DNA from: Betaproteobacteria bacterium
GTDB lineage: Bacteria > Pseudomonadota > Gammaproteobacteria > Burkholderiales > Burkholderiaceae
Length of the DNA: 64,000 nucleotides
NCBI GenBank assembly: GCA_947453825.1
Contig: CANGHN010000001.1
Location: forward strand, 85,629-149,628
Direction: 5' to 3'
The notes beneath the pieces were generated by a model, which was given only the letters and a program-made list of their open reading frames with translations, did no database searches and was not told where the DNA came from. Numbering within the stretch: position 1 is the first letter of the stretch; each line of letters begins with the position of its first letter. Both the position numbers and the translations under genes were made by a program. This document shows, piece by piece, positions 11,055 through 22,294 of this stretch.

Positions 11055-11117
11055 AACTCTCTTACTAGAGCTTATATGGGGATAAAAGACCTCTTTTCAA
11101 CCCCGAAGACCACCTTC

Positions 11118-11456
11118 CTAGTAAAACCAGAATCTAGCCAACGTAAATACTGCCATTCCAACGATCAGAGTCGGAATCATTTTTTTACTGAAATGAAAGG
11201 CAATCATGGCAGCAATTCCACCCCAAATATTTGGCAAGCTGAGATTAAATTCAGCCACACTGGAAGCGCCAGCTGGCAAGAAGATCTCCGGCGCCAAAAT
11301 AGCGATCATGGCAGCCAAGGGAGCAAAACGAATTGCCTCGAGCACCCAGTCAGAGACTTTAACGCGCTCTCCTAGTATTAGAAAGAAGCTCCGTGAAATA
11401 GTTGTCACGAGCGCCATACCAATTAGCAATAAAGCGATATTGATATCAGACTGCAT
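11118..11456 (-). CDS. azlD: AzlD family branched-chain amino acid exporter small subunit
   Basis: 112-aa hydrophobic protein adjacent to AzlC. Confidence 0.87.
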   Translation of the reverse strand: MQSDINIALLLIGMALVTTISRSFFLILGERVKVSDWVLEAIRFAPLAAMIAILAPEIFLPAGASSVAEFNLSLPNIWGGIAAMIAFHFSKKMIPTLIVGMAVFTLARFWFY

Positions 11457-12190
11457 TAAGGCGCCCTCTCTCGCGGCGATTTATCAGCCATCATGCCTAC
11501 CATTAGAGCGGCCACAATAGCCAAAACAATATTCAGCCTAAAGGGTATGCCGTGCGTTGCAACAGCAACAATAGCTGCAGTCAGCGCTGCCCAGCGCGCC
11601 GAAGCTCGATCCAGCATAGGGAAGATCACCACAAGCAAGGCAATTGCACCTGCAAATTCAAGGCCCCAGTTATTGGGAATTTGGCTCGCTAACAAAATAC
11701 CAGCGATTGAACCGAGTTGCCACATGGTCCAATTAGAAAGCTGCATACCCATTAACCAGTACAAACGCAGATGCTCTGAGTCCGCCTCAAGCTCTGTCAC
11801 TGACTGCGGCTTTGGATAACGCCTAATGAAAAAAAGATAGCTGAAATCAGCTGTGAAATAACCTAACAGGACTCTGCGCCAAGTAGATAGATAAGAAAAA
11901 TGGGCTTGCAAGCCTAAACTAAAGATGACGAATCGTAGGTTCACCATAAAAGAGGTGGCCAAAATCATCCAGATGGGAAGACCTACTGCAATCAAGGGAA
12001 GAGCAGCCAATTGTGAAGAGCCTGCAAAAACTAAAAGGCTCATTGCTAACGCTTGGTGCAGCGTTAAAGTAGACTTGGCCATGGCAATACCCGTGACAAA
12101 TCCCCAGGTCAAAATAGTCACACCGGAGTTTGACATCTCCTTGATGCCATCGATAAAAAATCGACGCTGTTGCGCAGTCATTCCAAGCAA
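11456..12190 (-). CDS. azlC: AzlC family ABC-independent branched-chain amino acid permease
   Basis: AzlC-type FVTGIAMAKSTLTLHQALAMSLLVFAGSSQLAALPL. Confidence 0.88.
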   Translation of the reverse strand: MLGMTAQQRRFFIDGIKEMSNSGVTILTWGFVTGIAMAKSTLTLHQALAMSLLVFAGSSQLAALPLIAVGLPIWMILATSFMVNLRFVIFSLGLQAHFSYLSTWRRVLLGYFTADFSYLFFIRRYPKPQSVTELEADSEHLRLYWLMGMQLSNWTMWQLGSIAGILLASQIPNNWGLEFAGAIALLVVIFPMLDRASARWAALTAAIVAVATHGIPFRLNIVLAIVAALMVGMMADKSPRERAP

Positions 12191-12688
12191 CTAGATACCC
12201 ATTGTTCTATGCAAGATCTTCGACTTCATTTCATCCCAAAGGGCTTCAAAGTCTTCCGTCTTAGCTTCTGATAGTTGCATTGGCTCAAAAAGTCCGCCAA
12301 AAATGATTGAACCCTTCTTGACCAGAGTTTTGTCAAACTCGCTTAGACCAATCGGTTTATCGTCCATATCCCGCGTTAACTCTGCTGAACAGACGATTGC
12401 ATCGTCATCATCTTGGTCAACAACAGCAAACTCGATATATTGCTGACCCTTCTCCACAATTACCAAGGTACCCCGGGCATATGAGACCGCCTCATGCTCT
12501 CGGACTATGAAAGCTAAGAACTGATTTTCTTGTTCTTTTTCCATATTGAGGTCATCAATAAAGAAGAGAAACTGATCCCCCCCTCCATTAACTAAGGTAA
12601 ATACTTTAGGAACCACGCCATGCCCTAAGGCCAGGTTACGGTAATAGGAAGCAATTTCTACAGCAAGGTTTTCAGAGAACAGATGCAT
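12191..12688 (-). CDS. Hypothetical protein
   Basis: 165-aa ORF tightly packed upstream of azlC; no family recognised. Confidence 0.7.
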   Translation of the reverse strand: MHLFSENLAVEIASYYRNLALGHGVVPKVFTLVNGGGDQFLFFIDDLNMEKEQENQFLAFIVREHEAVSYARGTLVIVEKGQQYIEFAVVDQDDDDAIVCSAELTRDMDDKPIGLSEFDKTLVKKGSIIFGGLFEPMQLSEAKTEDFEALWDEMKSKILHRTMGI

Positions 12689-12707
12689 AAAATTGGATTA
12701 ATTGAAA

Positions 12708-13517
12708 TCACTCGGTACGGGTTTTAATAGATTCAATGATCTTATAGAACGCATCTGGCTGAACTGAGCTCTGACCTTTGAATGGTTGATCTGTGATTAC
12801 TAGAAGAGAAATGAGAGCGCCCATCGTGATAGGAAGTATCTTTAGTCCGAAAAAAAATGAGTCTGACGGTAAAAATAAGGTGTTAATAGCCATCAGTGCA
12901 AGCATGCAAATTAGAATCACAACCCAGAATAAGCCTGGTAAACGGACAGCAGAACGCTCAATACGAGCCTCCCTACTTTCGGCAACTTCTTCTGATTTCT
13001 TAATGATGTCCGTATACATCGCTGTTTGACGATTAGTTATAGGCTCCAATGACATAATCTTGCGAGAAATACCACGCCAAAGCATATGGGTTTTTGTGCT
13101 CCCACTTCCGTTTACCAGCATTGGCCATTCATCGTTAACGATTGAATTCATATAATCAAATAATTCTTTGCGGATTTGCGAAATCGCAGGATCGCCATAG
13201 CGAGTGAGTAAACGATCTAGGTTATTGATGCGGCCCGATTCTTGCGAAACCAGCGACTGTACCTCACGAAAATTACTTTGGGCTTGATTTAATAGAAAAC
13301 CAATTAATAGGCCACTGAGAGTAATAATTGACCCAAATAAGCCCAAGCCCAAACGAGTACTATCTTGAGTAGGCGTCAAGGCAGGAATTGACTGCAATAA
13401 TCTTGGCAAAATATCCAGCATCACTACAAAAAATAAGACCAATAAGATCAAAATTTGGATATTGCTTCTTTTATAGACCCAATTAAAAAACATGAATTGC
13501 CTATCTTTCTTTTGCAA
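12708..13517 (-). CDS. DUF4239/bestrophin-like domain membrane protein (tentative)
   Basis: 269 aa; two N-terminal TMs, coiled middle, two C-terminal TMs. Confidence 0.6.
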   Translation of the reverse strand: MQKKDRQFMFFNWVYKRSNIQILILLVLFFVVMLDILPRLLQSIPALTPTQDSTRLGLGLFGSIITLSGLLIGFLLNQAQSNFREVQSLVSQESGRINNLDRLLTRYGDPAISQIRKELFDYMNSIVNDEWPMLVNGSGSTKTHMLWRGISRKIMSLEPITNRQTAMYTDIIKKSEEVAESREARIERSAVRLPGLFWVVILICMLALMAINTLFLPSDSFFFGLKILPITMGALISLLVITDQPFKGQSSVQPDAFYKIIESIKTRTE

Positions 13518-14196
13518 TTAAATTCTTTTCCAAAAATTCTAAGGTGCGATCCCAGGCCAACTTAGCAGCCTGTTCATCGTATTTTAATGGCGGCAATCCA
13601 CGGGAGTCAGCCTTTGGGTTAGCAAAGGCATGCTTGGTATCGTATCGATAGAACTCATAATTGGTGCCGGCTGCCTTTAACTTCTCCTCCAGCTGATCTA
13701 CACCCGAAATCGCAAAGAATTCATCATGACTAGCCCAATGCGCCATCATCGGCTTAGTAATCTTCTGTACATCAACATACTCGAGGGGTGGATATCCATA
13801 CCAAACAATAGTCCCATCAAGTTCTGGGACATTACAAGCAGATAGCACAGTCAAAGCACCTCCCATGCAAAAGCCAGTCACAGCAACCTTTCGACTACCT
13901 GTTGCTTTCAAATACTGAACGGCACCACGAATATCCTGACTAGCGGCATCACCAAAGTTTAATCCGCCCATTAAGTGTTGGGCTTCATTGGCTTCAAGCG
14001 CCAATTTACCGCGGTATAAATCAGGTACCAAAGCACGGTAGCCTGCTTTAGCTAAGCGATCAGCAACAGCCTTGACTTCTGCATCCAACCCCCACCACTC
14101 CTGAATAACAACCACCCCGGGGGCATTTGCTTTATCGGTAGGCTCAGCTAAGTAGCCTTCTACAGAATTACCATCAGGCCTTTTATATTGAATCAT
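13501..14196 (-). CDS. Dienelactone hydrolase family protein
   Basis: VVVIQEWWGL..., AVTGFCMGGAL nucleophile elbow, HAFANP. Confidence 0.93.
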   Translation of the reverse strand: MIQYKRPDGNSVEGYLAEPTDKANAPGVVVIQEWWGLDAEVKAVADRLAKAGYRALVPDLYRGKLALEANEAQHLMGGLNFGDAASQDIRGAVQYLKATGSRKVAVTGFCMGGALTVLSACNVPELDGTIVWYGYPPLEYVDVQKITKPMMAHWASHDEFFAISGVDQLEEKLKAAGTNYEFYRYDTKHAFANPKADSRGLPPLKYDEQAAKLAWDRTLEFLEKNLIAKER

Positions 14197-14213
14197 GATG
14201 TCTCCAGTCTTTT

Positions 14214-15446
14214 CTATTGCGTTTTGATATCAGAATGAATATATCCTACCAGCCAAAAAGTCAGCAAGCCACAAACTGCTGCGCCGTAACCGACCAAGTT
14301 ATAGTGGGCCATCATCCCATCGGGTTTAATTGTGACAACCATACCGGCCACTACTGAGGCAATTCCAGAGGCAAGCATTTGTACTGAGCCAATCAGACTC
14401 ATAAAAGTCCCACGAATATTCCCACCCACTACTTGACTCACCATAGCCATTGCTGGAATCATGCGTCCCGATACCAAAATAAAGAAGGCTGTGGAATTAA
14501 TCAGAACTACCCACAGAGGAACGGGCACTAAATTGGTAGTTACCAGCAAAGGCACTAGACTCACGATCGCTAATACTCGAAACATCTTCAGCTTGCCATA
14601 TTGATCAGCCAGATGACCGATCAATCTTGAGCTCATCAGCGTTGCCACGCCGCCACAAAGATAAATTAATGAGATGTAGGAATTATCTATGCCAACGTTA
14701 GTTGTGAGGTAGAGGGCAATATAAGGAATCACAGAAAAACCAGTGAACATGATTAGGCCCATGAATAAGAAGGCACGCAGGTGGTGATGTGCAATTAAGA
14801 CTTCATAGATTTGCCTAAATCGACTACCTTCGTGCGCATGACTTAAGTGACCCGAAATTTTAGGGATATTGCAATATCCGATGTATAGAATCAAAGTGGA
14901 GATAGCGCCAATAAACATAAATGGCGCACGCCAACCCAAGTAAGTTATGTGGTTCGCTAGAAATAAACTCAGTGGCACCCCCGCAACTGTTGCCACTGAA
15001 AATGCAGCCATTACTGTTCCTAATGCCTTGCCACGTCGCTCAAATGGAATCGAATCAGCTACGATCGTTTGGACTAAGGAGCCCAGTATTCCACCAAAGG
15101 CACCCGCGAAGGCTCTAGCAATAAAAAGTATTTCATAATTAGGAGCCAAACCACATGCAACGGTTGCAATAATAAAAAATGCATACAGGCCTAAAAGTAG
15201 TTGCCTACGCTCAAATCGATCCACATAGTAAGTGGTAAGAATTCCTGCTATGGCAGCGGCAAAAGTATATGAAGAGAGTAGTAATCCAAACTGATGGGTG
15301 TTGATATTCAGAACCCGGATAAACTCAGGCCCCAAAGGCATCATGATCATGAAATCGAGGATATGGGTGAACTGAATGCCCGCCAAAGAAAACAAAAAGA
15401 AGCGTTCTTTCTTCTTCGACTCAAAGAGATTGGAATGTTGTTTCAA
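14214..15446 (-). CDS. MFS transporter
   Basis: 12-TM-type hydrophobic ORF with YYVDRFERRQLLLG loop motif. Confidence 0.9.
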   Translation of the reverse strand: MKQHSNLFESKKKERFFLFSLAGIQFTHILDFMIMMPLGPEFIRVLNINTHQFGLLLSSYTFAAAIAGILTTYYVDRFERRQLLLGLYAFFIIATVACGLAPNYEILFIARAFAGAFGGILGSLVQTIVADSIPFERRGKALGTVMAAFSVATVAGVPLSLFLANHITYLGWRAPFMFIGAISTLILYIGYCNIPKISGHLSHAHEGSRFRQIYEVLIAHHHLRAFLFMGLIMFTGFSVIPYIALYLTTNVGIDNSYISLIYLCGGVATLMSSRLIGHLADQYGKLKMFRVLAIVSLVPLLVTTNLVPVPLWVVLINSTAFFILVSGRMIPAMAMVSQVVGGNIRGTFMSLIGSVQMLASGIASVVAGMVVTIKPDGMMAHYNLVGYGAAVCGLLTFWLVGYIHSDIKTQ

Positions 15447-15463
15447 AGTCTGCTTTACACCTA

Positions 15464-16036
15464 GTGATCAATATGACATTATCACCCCTGAACCCCATTC
15501 TTGCTGACCCAAATACTCCAATGACAACTCTTACTGATCCCATTATGCAAACAGCAGTTTTGGGTATCCCAGTAGTGCCGCTGGTAACAGACATCTTCTT
15601 TGGCATCTTAGGTCTGACGATTATCTTAATATTCCATGGTATTGGCATCAACCATGTGATCATGAAATTTGATCGAAGAACTAAACTGAATTTGAATCAA
15701 GGTCAGTACAACCGCGTATTCTTTCATTTTTATTCGGCATTTATTTTTATTGCCCTGATTCACATTTGTGAAATTGTTCTTTGGACCCTTTATCTGTTTT
15801 GTCTACAGCTAATGGATAATGGTGTTCAGGCCTTAATTTTTGCGGGCAGTTGTTACACCACTGTTGGCTTTGCTGCCGATACCTTGCCGGATGGATGGAA
15901 AAGTCTCGCTTTCTTCATTGCATTCTCGGGATTATTTTCTCTGGCCTGGACTACATCAGCTATGATCGGAATGACCAATGCCTACAAGGCTGCATGGAAT
16001 CTGAAGTACGTCAGGGATGAGTCGAGTTCTTCTTGA
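15464..16036 (+). CDS. Ion channel (two-TM/K+ channel pore-like) family membrane protein
   Basis: Pore-like FAGSCYTTVGFAADTLPDGWK between TM helices. Confidence 0.65.
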   Translation: MINMTLSPLNPILADPNTPMTTLTDPIMQTAVLGIPVVPLVTDIFFGILGLTIILIFHGIGINHVIMKFDRRTKLNLNQGQYNRVFFHFYSAFIFIALIHICEIVLWTLYLFCLQLMDNGVQALIFAGSCYTTVGFAADTLPDGWKSLAFFIAFSGLFSLAWTTSAMIGMTNAYKAAWNLKYVRDESSSS

Positions 16037-16517
16037 TGTAATAGCCGTAAACACAGCGGCTACCACCCCTCGAAGGGTTATGTGTATCCTGGATCACACC
16101 ATCAATAATTGCTGTTAGGTGTTTAGAAACTTTAACGATCAGAACATCCTGCGGAAGCTCATTGGGTCTTAAGTGAACTTGACAACCTGCCCCAATCTTC
16201 ATTGTGGGGACCCAATCAAAACCAAGATCAATGATGTAGTCATGGAAGACATTGCGATGATTACCGTTGCGAGGCGATGATCCCTTATCGTTTAATCGCT
16301 TAGCGAGTCGATCATTCTTCAACTCAGCATAGCTAGCATTGGCTTTTCTTAAATCCTCATAGACCTTGATATAGGGCAACCCAGCGGCGATAGCGATTGA
16401 ACGCACTACGCAGTCACCCGCCCCACCCTTAAAACCAGCATCCCTCCTACCACCATCATTCATAGCAAATGAAAAGGTCTGTGAAGAGCGAGAAAAAAGA
16501 TTGAGAAAGTTAAACAT
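16011..16517 (-). CDS. Hypothetical protein resembling phage/plasmid-type papain-like cysteine-protease-fold proteins
   Basis: GGAGDCVVRSIAIAAGLPY (Cys motif) and LIVKVSKHLTAIIDGVIQDTHNPS (His/Asp region). Confidence 0.6.
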   Translation of the reverse strand: MFNFLNLFSRSSQTFSFAMNDGGRRDAGFKGGAGDCVVRSIAIAAGLPYIKVYEDLRKANASYAELKNDRLAKRLNDKGSSPRNGNHRNVFHDYIIDLGFDWVPTMKIGAGCQVHLRPNELPQDVLIVKVSKHLTAIIDGVIQDTHNPSRGGSRCVYGYYIKKNSTHP

Positions 16518-16530
16518 GGTGGTTAAATAA

Positions 16531-16566
16531 AAAATGGATTTGCCTTACGACAAATCCATTTAAGTT
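16531..16566 (-). terminator. Intrinsic terminator downstream of glcB
   Basis: AAATGGATTTG-ccttacga-CAAATCCATTT, 11-bp perfect stem; T-run follows on the minus strand. Confidence 0.8.
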
Positions 16567-16583
16567 TTGGCATTGCATTTATA

Positions 16584-18800
16584 TTACTTTGCTTGCGCCT
16601 CTTTCACCTTCAAGCGCCAAGCATGTAGCAATGGTTCTGTATAGCCATTTGGCTGCTCAAGGCCCTTAAAGATCAGATCACTTGCTGCTTGATAGGCAAA
16701 TGAACCTTTGTAGTTTGGCATCATTGGCTGATAGAGGGGATCCCCTGCGTTTTGCATGTCAACAATACTAGCCATACGTTGCATAGCTTCCTCAACTTCA
16801 GCCTTAGTTATATATTTATGGAGTAACCAGTTAGCAATATGCTGACTAGAGATACGCAAAGTAGCGCGATCTTCCATTAATCCAACGTTATAGATATCGG
16901 GAACCTTAGAGCAACCAACACCCTGGTCAATCCAGCGCACCACATAACCCAAGATGCCTTGGCAATTATTATTAAGCGCTTCTCGAATCTCTTCTTTAGT
17001 CCAATCAGGATATAGCGCAATGGGTACAGTCAATAAATCGTCCGTTAAGGCTTCATACTCAGCTTTAGTATCCTGTTTTTCCATATCCTCTTGGATTTTT
17101 GCAACATTCACCTGGTGATAGTGAATTGCATGCAAAGTAGCTGCTGTTGGCGATGGTACCCAAGCAGTGTTAGCACCGGCTTGAGGATGTGCGCCTTTTT
17201 GCTCTACCATTTCTTTCATGAGATCTGGTGCAGGCCACATACCCTTACCAATCTGTGCACGACCACGTAGTCCGCAATCTAAACCTGCCAATACGTTGCG
17301 GCGCTCATATGCACCAAACCATTTAGCGATCTTCATTCTTCCTTTGCGAACCATGGCGCCGCCATACATACCTGTATGCATTTCATCGCCAGTACGATCT
17401 AAGAATCCTGTATTAATGAAGGCCACCCGTCCACCAGCTGCAGCAATAGCAGCTTTAATATTGACGCTCATGCGACGCTCTTCGTCCATGATGCCTAATT
17501 TGACTGTGTTCTCAGGCAAGCCTAGTAATTTTTCAACCCGCCCAAAGAGCTCGCTAGCAAACGCCACTTCTTCGGCGCTATGCATTTTTGGCTTAACAAT
17601 GTAGACAGAACCTTTGCGTGTGTTACCAATCGCTTGAGTTGCAGGACGATGAATATCGTACAAAGCAATTAAGACTGTTACTACGGCATCTAAGATGCCT
17701 TCGTAAATTTCTTTACCTTCCCCAGTGATGATGGCAGGGTTAGTCATTAGGTGGCCAACGTTACGCAGGAATAAAAGTGAGCGGCCATGTAATGTCACAA
17801 CCCCATCTTTTACATCAACCGCACCAATGCCAGCCGTGTATTTACGATCTGGGTTGAGTCTGCGGGTAAAAGTTTTGCCCCCTTTGCTCACTTCCTCGAC
17901 CAGAGTACCTTTTAGAATGCCTAACCAGTTCTCATAAGCGAGTACTTTGTCATCACCATCCACCACTGCTACTGAATCCTCTAAATCCAGAATTGTTGAG
18001 AGTGCAGATTCAAGTACCACATCATTGACACCGGCAGCATCAGTAGCGCCAATGGTTTTGGTCTTATCAATCTGGATATCAATATGAATACCATGATTGC
18101 GCAGCAAAACAGATGATGGTGCAGTGGCATCGCCTTGATAACCTACAAACTGCTTTTCATCAACCAAGCCAGTGGTACCACCATCTTTTAATTTTACTGA
18201 CAGCTTTTTGTCTACAACGCTATATGCCACCACATCTTGATACAAAGCTTTGGCTAAAGGAGCGGCTTGATCTAAAAACTGACGTGCATAGGCAACTACC
18301 CTTGCTCCTCGAACCGGGTTATAAGCAGCGCCTTTATCTGCCCCATCTTCTGTGGAGATAACGTCTGTGCCATACAGGGCATCATATAAAGAACCCCAAC
18401 GAGCATTAGCGGCATTTAAGGCATAACGTGCATTTAGGACAGGAACAACCAGCTGAGGGCCGGCCTGAAGAGCTAGCTCATCATCCACATTCTGCGTACT
18501 AGCAGAGATGTTGGCAGGCTCCTCATCTATGTAACCAATTTCTTTTAGATACTGACGATAGGCAGGCATATTTTTGATTGGACCTGGATTGGCTTTATGC
18601 CATTTATCCAAATCTGCCTGCAGGCGGTCGCGCTTAGCTAACAATGCTTCATTTTTTGGAGTTAAGTCTTTAACGATCGCATCAAAACCTTTCCAAAAAT
18701 CAGCACTCTTAATGCCAGTTCCTGGAAGTACTTTATCTTCAATAAAACGATAGAGGGGGGTTGCTACTTTGAGGCTATTACAGGTAGTGCGGGCAGTCAT
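16584..18800 (-). CDS. glcB: Malate synthase G
   Basis: 738 aa, [36 protein letters not shown]. Confidence 0.97.
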   Translation of the reverse strand: MTARTTCNSLKVATPLYRFIEDKVLPGTGIKSADFWKGFDAIVKDLTPKNEALLAKRDRLQADLDKWHKANPGPIKNMPAYRQYLKEIGYIDEEPANISASTQNVDDELALQAGPQLVVPVLNARYALNAANARWGSLYDALYGTDVISTEDGADKGAAYNPVRGARVVAYARQFLDQAAPLAKALYQDVVAYSVVDKKLSVKLKDGGTTGLVDEKQFVGYQGDATAPSSVLLRNHGIHIDIQIDKTKTIGATDAAGVNDVVLESALSTILDLEDSVAVVDGDDKVLAYENWLGILKGTLVEEVSKGGKTFTRRLNPDRKYTAGIGAVDVKDGVVTLHGRSLLFLRNVGHLMTNPAIITGEGKEIYEGILDAVVTVLIALYDIHRPATQAIGNTRKGSVYIVKPKMHSAEEVAFASELFGRVEKLLGLPENTVKLGIMDEERRMSVNIKAAIAAAGGRVAFINTGFLDRTGDEMHTGMYGGAMVRKGRMKIAKWFGAYERRNVLAGLDCGLRGRAQIGKGMWPAPDLMKEMVEQKGAHPQAGANTAWVPSPTAATLHAIHYHQVNVAKIQEDMEKQDTKAEYEALTDDLLTVPIALYPDWTKEEIREALNNNCQGILGYVVRWIDQGVGCSKVPDIYNVGLMEDRATLRISSQHIANWLLHKYITKAEVEEAMQRMASIVDMQNAGDPLYQPMMPNYKGSFAYQAASDLIFKGLEQPNGYTEPLLHAWRLKVKEAQAK

Positions 18801-18855
18801 GTTCTTAATTTCTTATGCAAAAAGTTTAAAAATAGGGGTAATGAATTATTTTCTA

Positions 18856-20217
<1,362 letters not shown>

Positions 20218-20243
20218 TTACAAAATAGGTTGATTGCTTCGCT

Positions 20244-21404
20244 TTATTTCTTCTTCACTTCCCAAGAGCTACCCTGCTTTACCAGCTCACGGTCGCACTC
20301 ATACTCAGCAGCTTGGGCTTTTTCCCCAGCCATCAACTGAATAACAACCTCGCCAGAGTCGCGAAGACTTGCAATGACTTGATTCAACTTAGCATCATCG
20401 ATCCAAGGAGCAAGAATCGCTAACTTGCGAACTTTTAATGGCGATAAGCCTGACAAAGTTAAAAGATCTAATGAGAAACCGGTTGCTGGACGTGAGCGAC
20501 CAAAAGCTTGACCAACATGGTCATAACGACCACCCCTGGCAATAGGTTGCGGCAACTTATCTACATAGGCAGCAAACATCACACCGCTGTGATATTGATA
20601 ACCGCGCAGATCTGCCAAATCAATACTCAGCTCTAGGTCGCTTGATGAACCCATCGCTGTAACCAGACGCTCTAAATCAGCTAATGCTTGATCAATGTGA
20701 GCATGCTTTGGTAATACCTTTTTAGCATTTTCCAATACTTGCGCACAAGGGCCATTCAAGTCAGTTAAAGCCATTAAGGCATCGCCCACCTTAGCAGGCA
20801 AGCAGCTGGCCCATTTAGCCAAACGAGGACGATCCTTGGTTTGCAATAGGCCATACAAGGTTTCAACGGTTTCTTTATCCAAATCTTGGTCAGCCAAAAT
20901 ACCAGACAAGATGCCAGCGTGTGACAAATCTAGATACACCTGATTCAAACCCGCAATTGAGATTGTTTTGAGGAGCAAAGTAATAGCCTCAAAATCAGCT
21001 TCCCATGTTGCGCAGCCATAAATTTCTGCCCCTAACTGAAGATCTTCGCGTGCTGAGCTACCTACCGGAGTACGAGCATGCGCAACTGACCCTGCATAAC
21101 AAAGGCGAGTTATACCGGGACGATTTAATAAATGCGCATCAATACGCGCTACTTGCGGAGTAATGTCAGCACGTAAACCTAAGGTACGACCAGATAGCTG
21201 ATCAACCAATTTGAAGGTTTGCAAATTCAGATCTGAGCCAGTACCAGTTAATAAAGAGTCTAGAAATTCTAAGATTGGAGGAGCAACTAACTCATAGCCA
21301 TACGATTGATAGAGATCCAAGATAGCGCGACGCAAAGCCTCTACCTTGCGAGCCTCAGCTGGCAAAACGTCTGCAATATCTTCAGGAAGTAACCAACGAT
21401 TCAT
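20244..21404 (-). CDS. hisZ: ATP phosphoribosyltransferase regulatory subunit HisZ
   Basis: HisRS-like core (LRADITPQVARIDAH), no anticodon-binding domain, next to purA. Confidence 0.92.
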   Translation of the reverse strand: MNRWLLPEDIADVLPAEARKVEALRRAILDLYQSYGYELVAPPILEFLDSLLTGTGSDLNLQTFKLVDQLSGRTLGLRADITPQVARIDAHLLNRPGITRLCYAGSVAHARTPVGSSAREDLQLGAEIYGCATWEADFEAITLLLKTISIAGLNQVYLDLSHAGILSGILADQDLDKETVETLYGLLQTKDRPRLAKWASCLPAKVGDALMALTDLNGPCAQVLENAKKVLPKHAHIDQALADLERLVTAMGSSSDLELSIDLADLRGYQYHSGVMFAAYVDKLPQPIARGGRYDHVGQAFGRSRPATGFSLDLLTLSGLSPLKVRKLAILAPWIDDAKLNQVIASLRDSGEVVIQLMAGEKAQAAEYECDRELVKQGSSWEVKKK

Positions 21405-21424
21405 GATGTGAATGATTCACTTTC

Positions 21425-22294
21425 TTATTTTTTGTGCAAGAACTTGAAGAACTCGCCATTAGGCTCAACCACCATAACGTCTTTCTTATCCTTAAAAGAG
21501 CTACGATAAGCCTCTAAGCTTTGATAAAACTGTGCGAACTGGGGATCGCGTCCAAATGCTTCAGCATATAAAGCTGTAGCCTTGGCATCCCCTGCCCCTT
21601 TAATTTTTTGAGCATCGCGATACGCTTCAGCCAGAATGGTATCGCGCTGACGTTCAGCATTTGCACGAATCTTGTCTGACTCCGCCGCCCCTGTAGAGCG
21701 CAATTCATTTGCTACACGCTTACGTTCGGCTTCCATACGGCGATAAACCGAATCACTAATTTCAGCCAAGAGATCAACACGCTTTAAACGGACATCCACA
21801 ATCTCGACGCCGATATCAGAGGCATCATCTGCAACTTTTTTACGAATACCCTGCATCACTTGTTCGCGCTGATCAGAAATTAACTCACGTACAGTGCGCT
21901 TCGTGAATTCTTCGTTTAAAGCTGAACGTACCAACTGCGTCAAACGATCTTGCGCCAGACGCTCATCACCTTTAAAACTAATAAAGAATTTACGCGGATC
22001 AACAATGCGCCATTTCACATAAGAATCAACCAGCAGATTCTTCTTCTCAGCAGTAATAAAACGCTCAGCCTCTGGGTTATCGATCGTTAAGATACGACGA
22101 TCGAAGAAGCGCACACTTTCAAAAGGTCCTGGGTATTTAACGCGCAAGCCTGGCTCTTCAATTACCCGAACAATCTGACCAAAAGAAAATACAACTGCAA
22201 ATTTACGTTGGTCAACAATAAAAATACTGGAAGAGAGTACATAAATGACTGCGATAAACGCAATCACAGCAACAATCAAGCGGTTTGCATTCAT
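21425..22294 (-). CDS. hflC: Protease modulator HflC
   Basis: SPFH/band-7 protein downstream of hflK. Confidence 0.95.
   Translation of the reverse strand: MNANRLIVAVIAFIAVIYVLSSSIFIVDQRKFAVVFSFGQIVRVIEEPGLRVKYPGPFESVRFFDRRILTIDNPEAERFITAEKKNLLVDSYVKWRIVDPRKFFISFKGDERLAQDRLTQLVRSALNEEFTKRTVRELISDQREQVMQGIRKKVADDASDIGVEIVDVRLKRVDLLAEISDSVYRRMEAERKRVANELRSTGAAESDKIRANAERQRDTILAEAYRDAQKIKGAGDAKATALYAEAFGRDPQFAQFYQSLEAYRSSFKDKKDVMVVEPNGEFFKFLHKK

Noticed and set aside
16011-16517. Prophage remnant
   Set aside because: Only one phage-like gene; no integrase, attachment repeats or structural genes nearby.
17218-17604. 128-aa ORF antisense to glcB
   Set aside because: Lies inside a well-supported malate synthase on the opposite strand; product has no recognisable domain. 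Shadow ORF.
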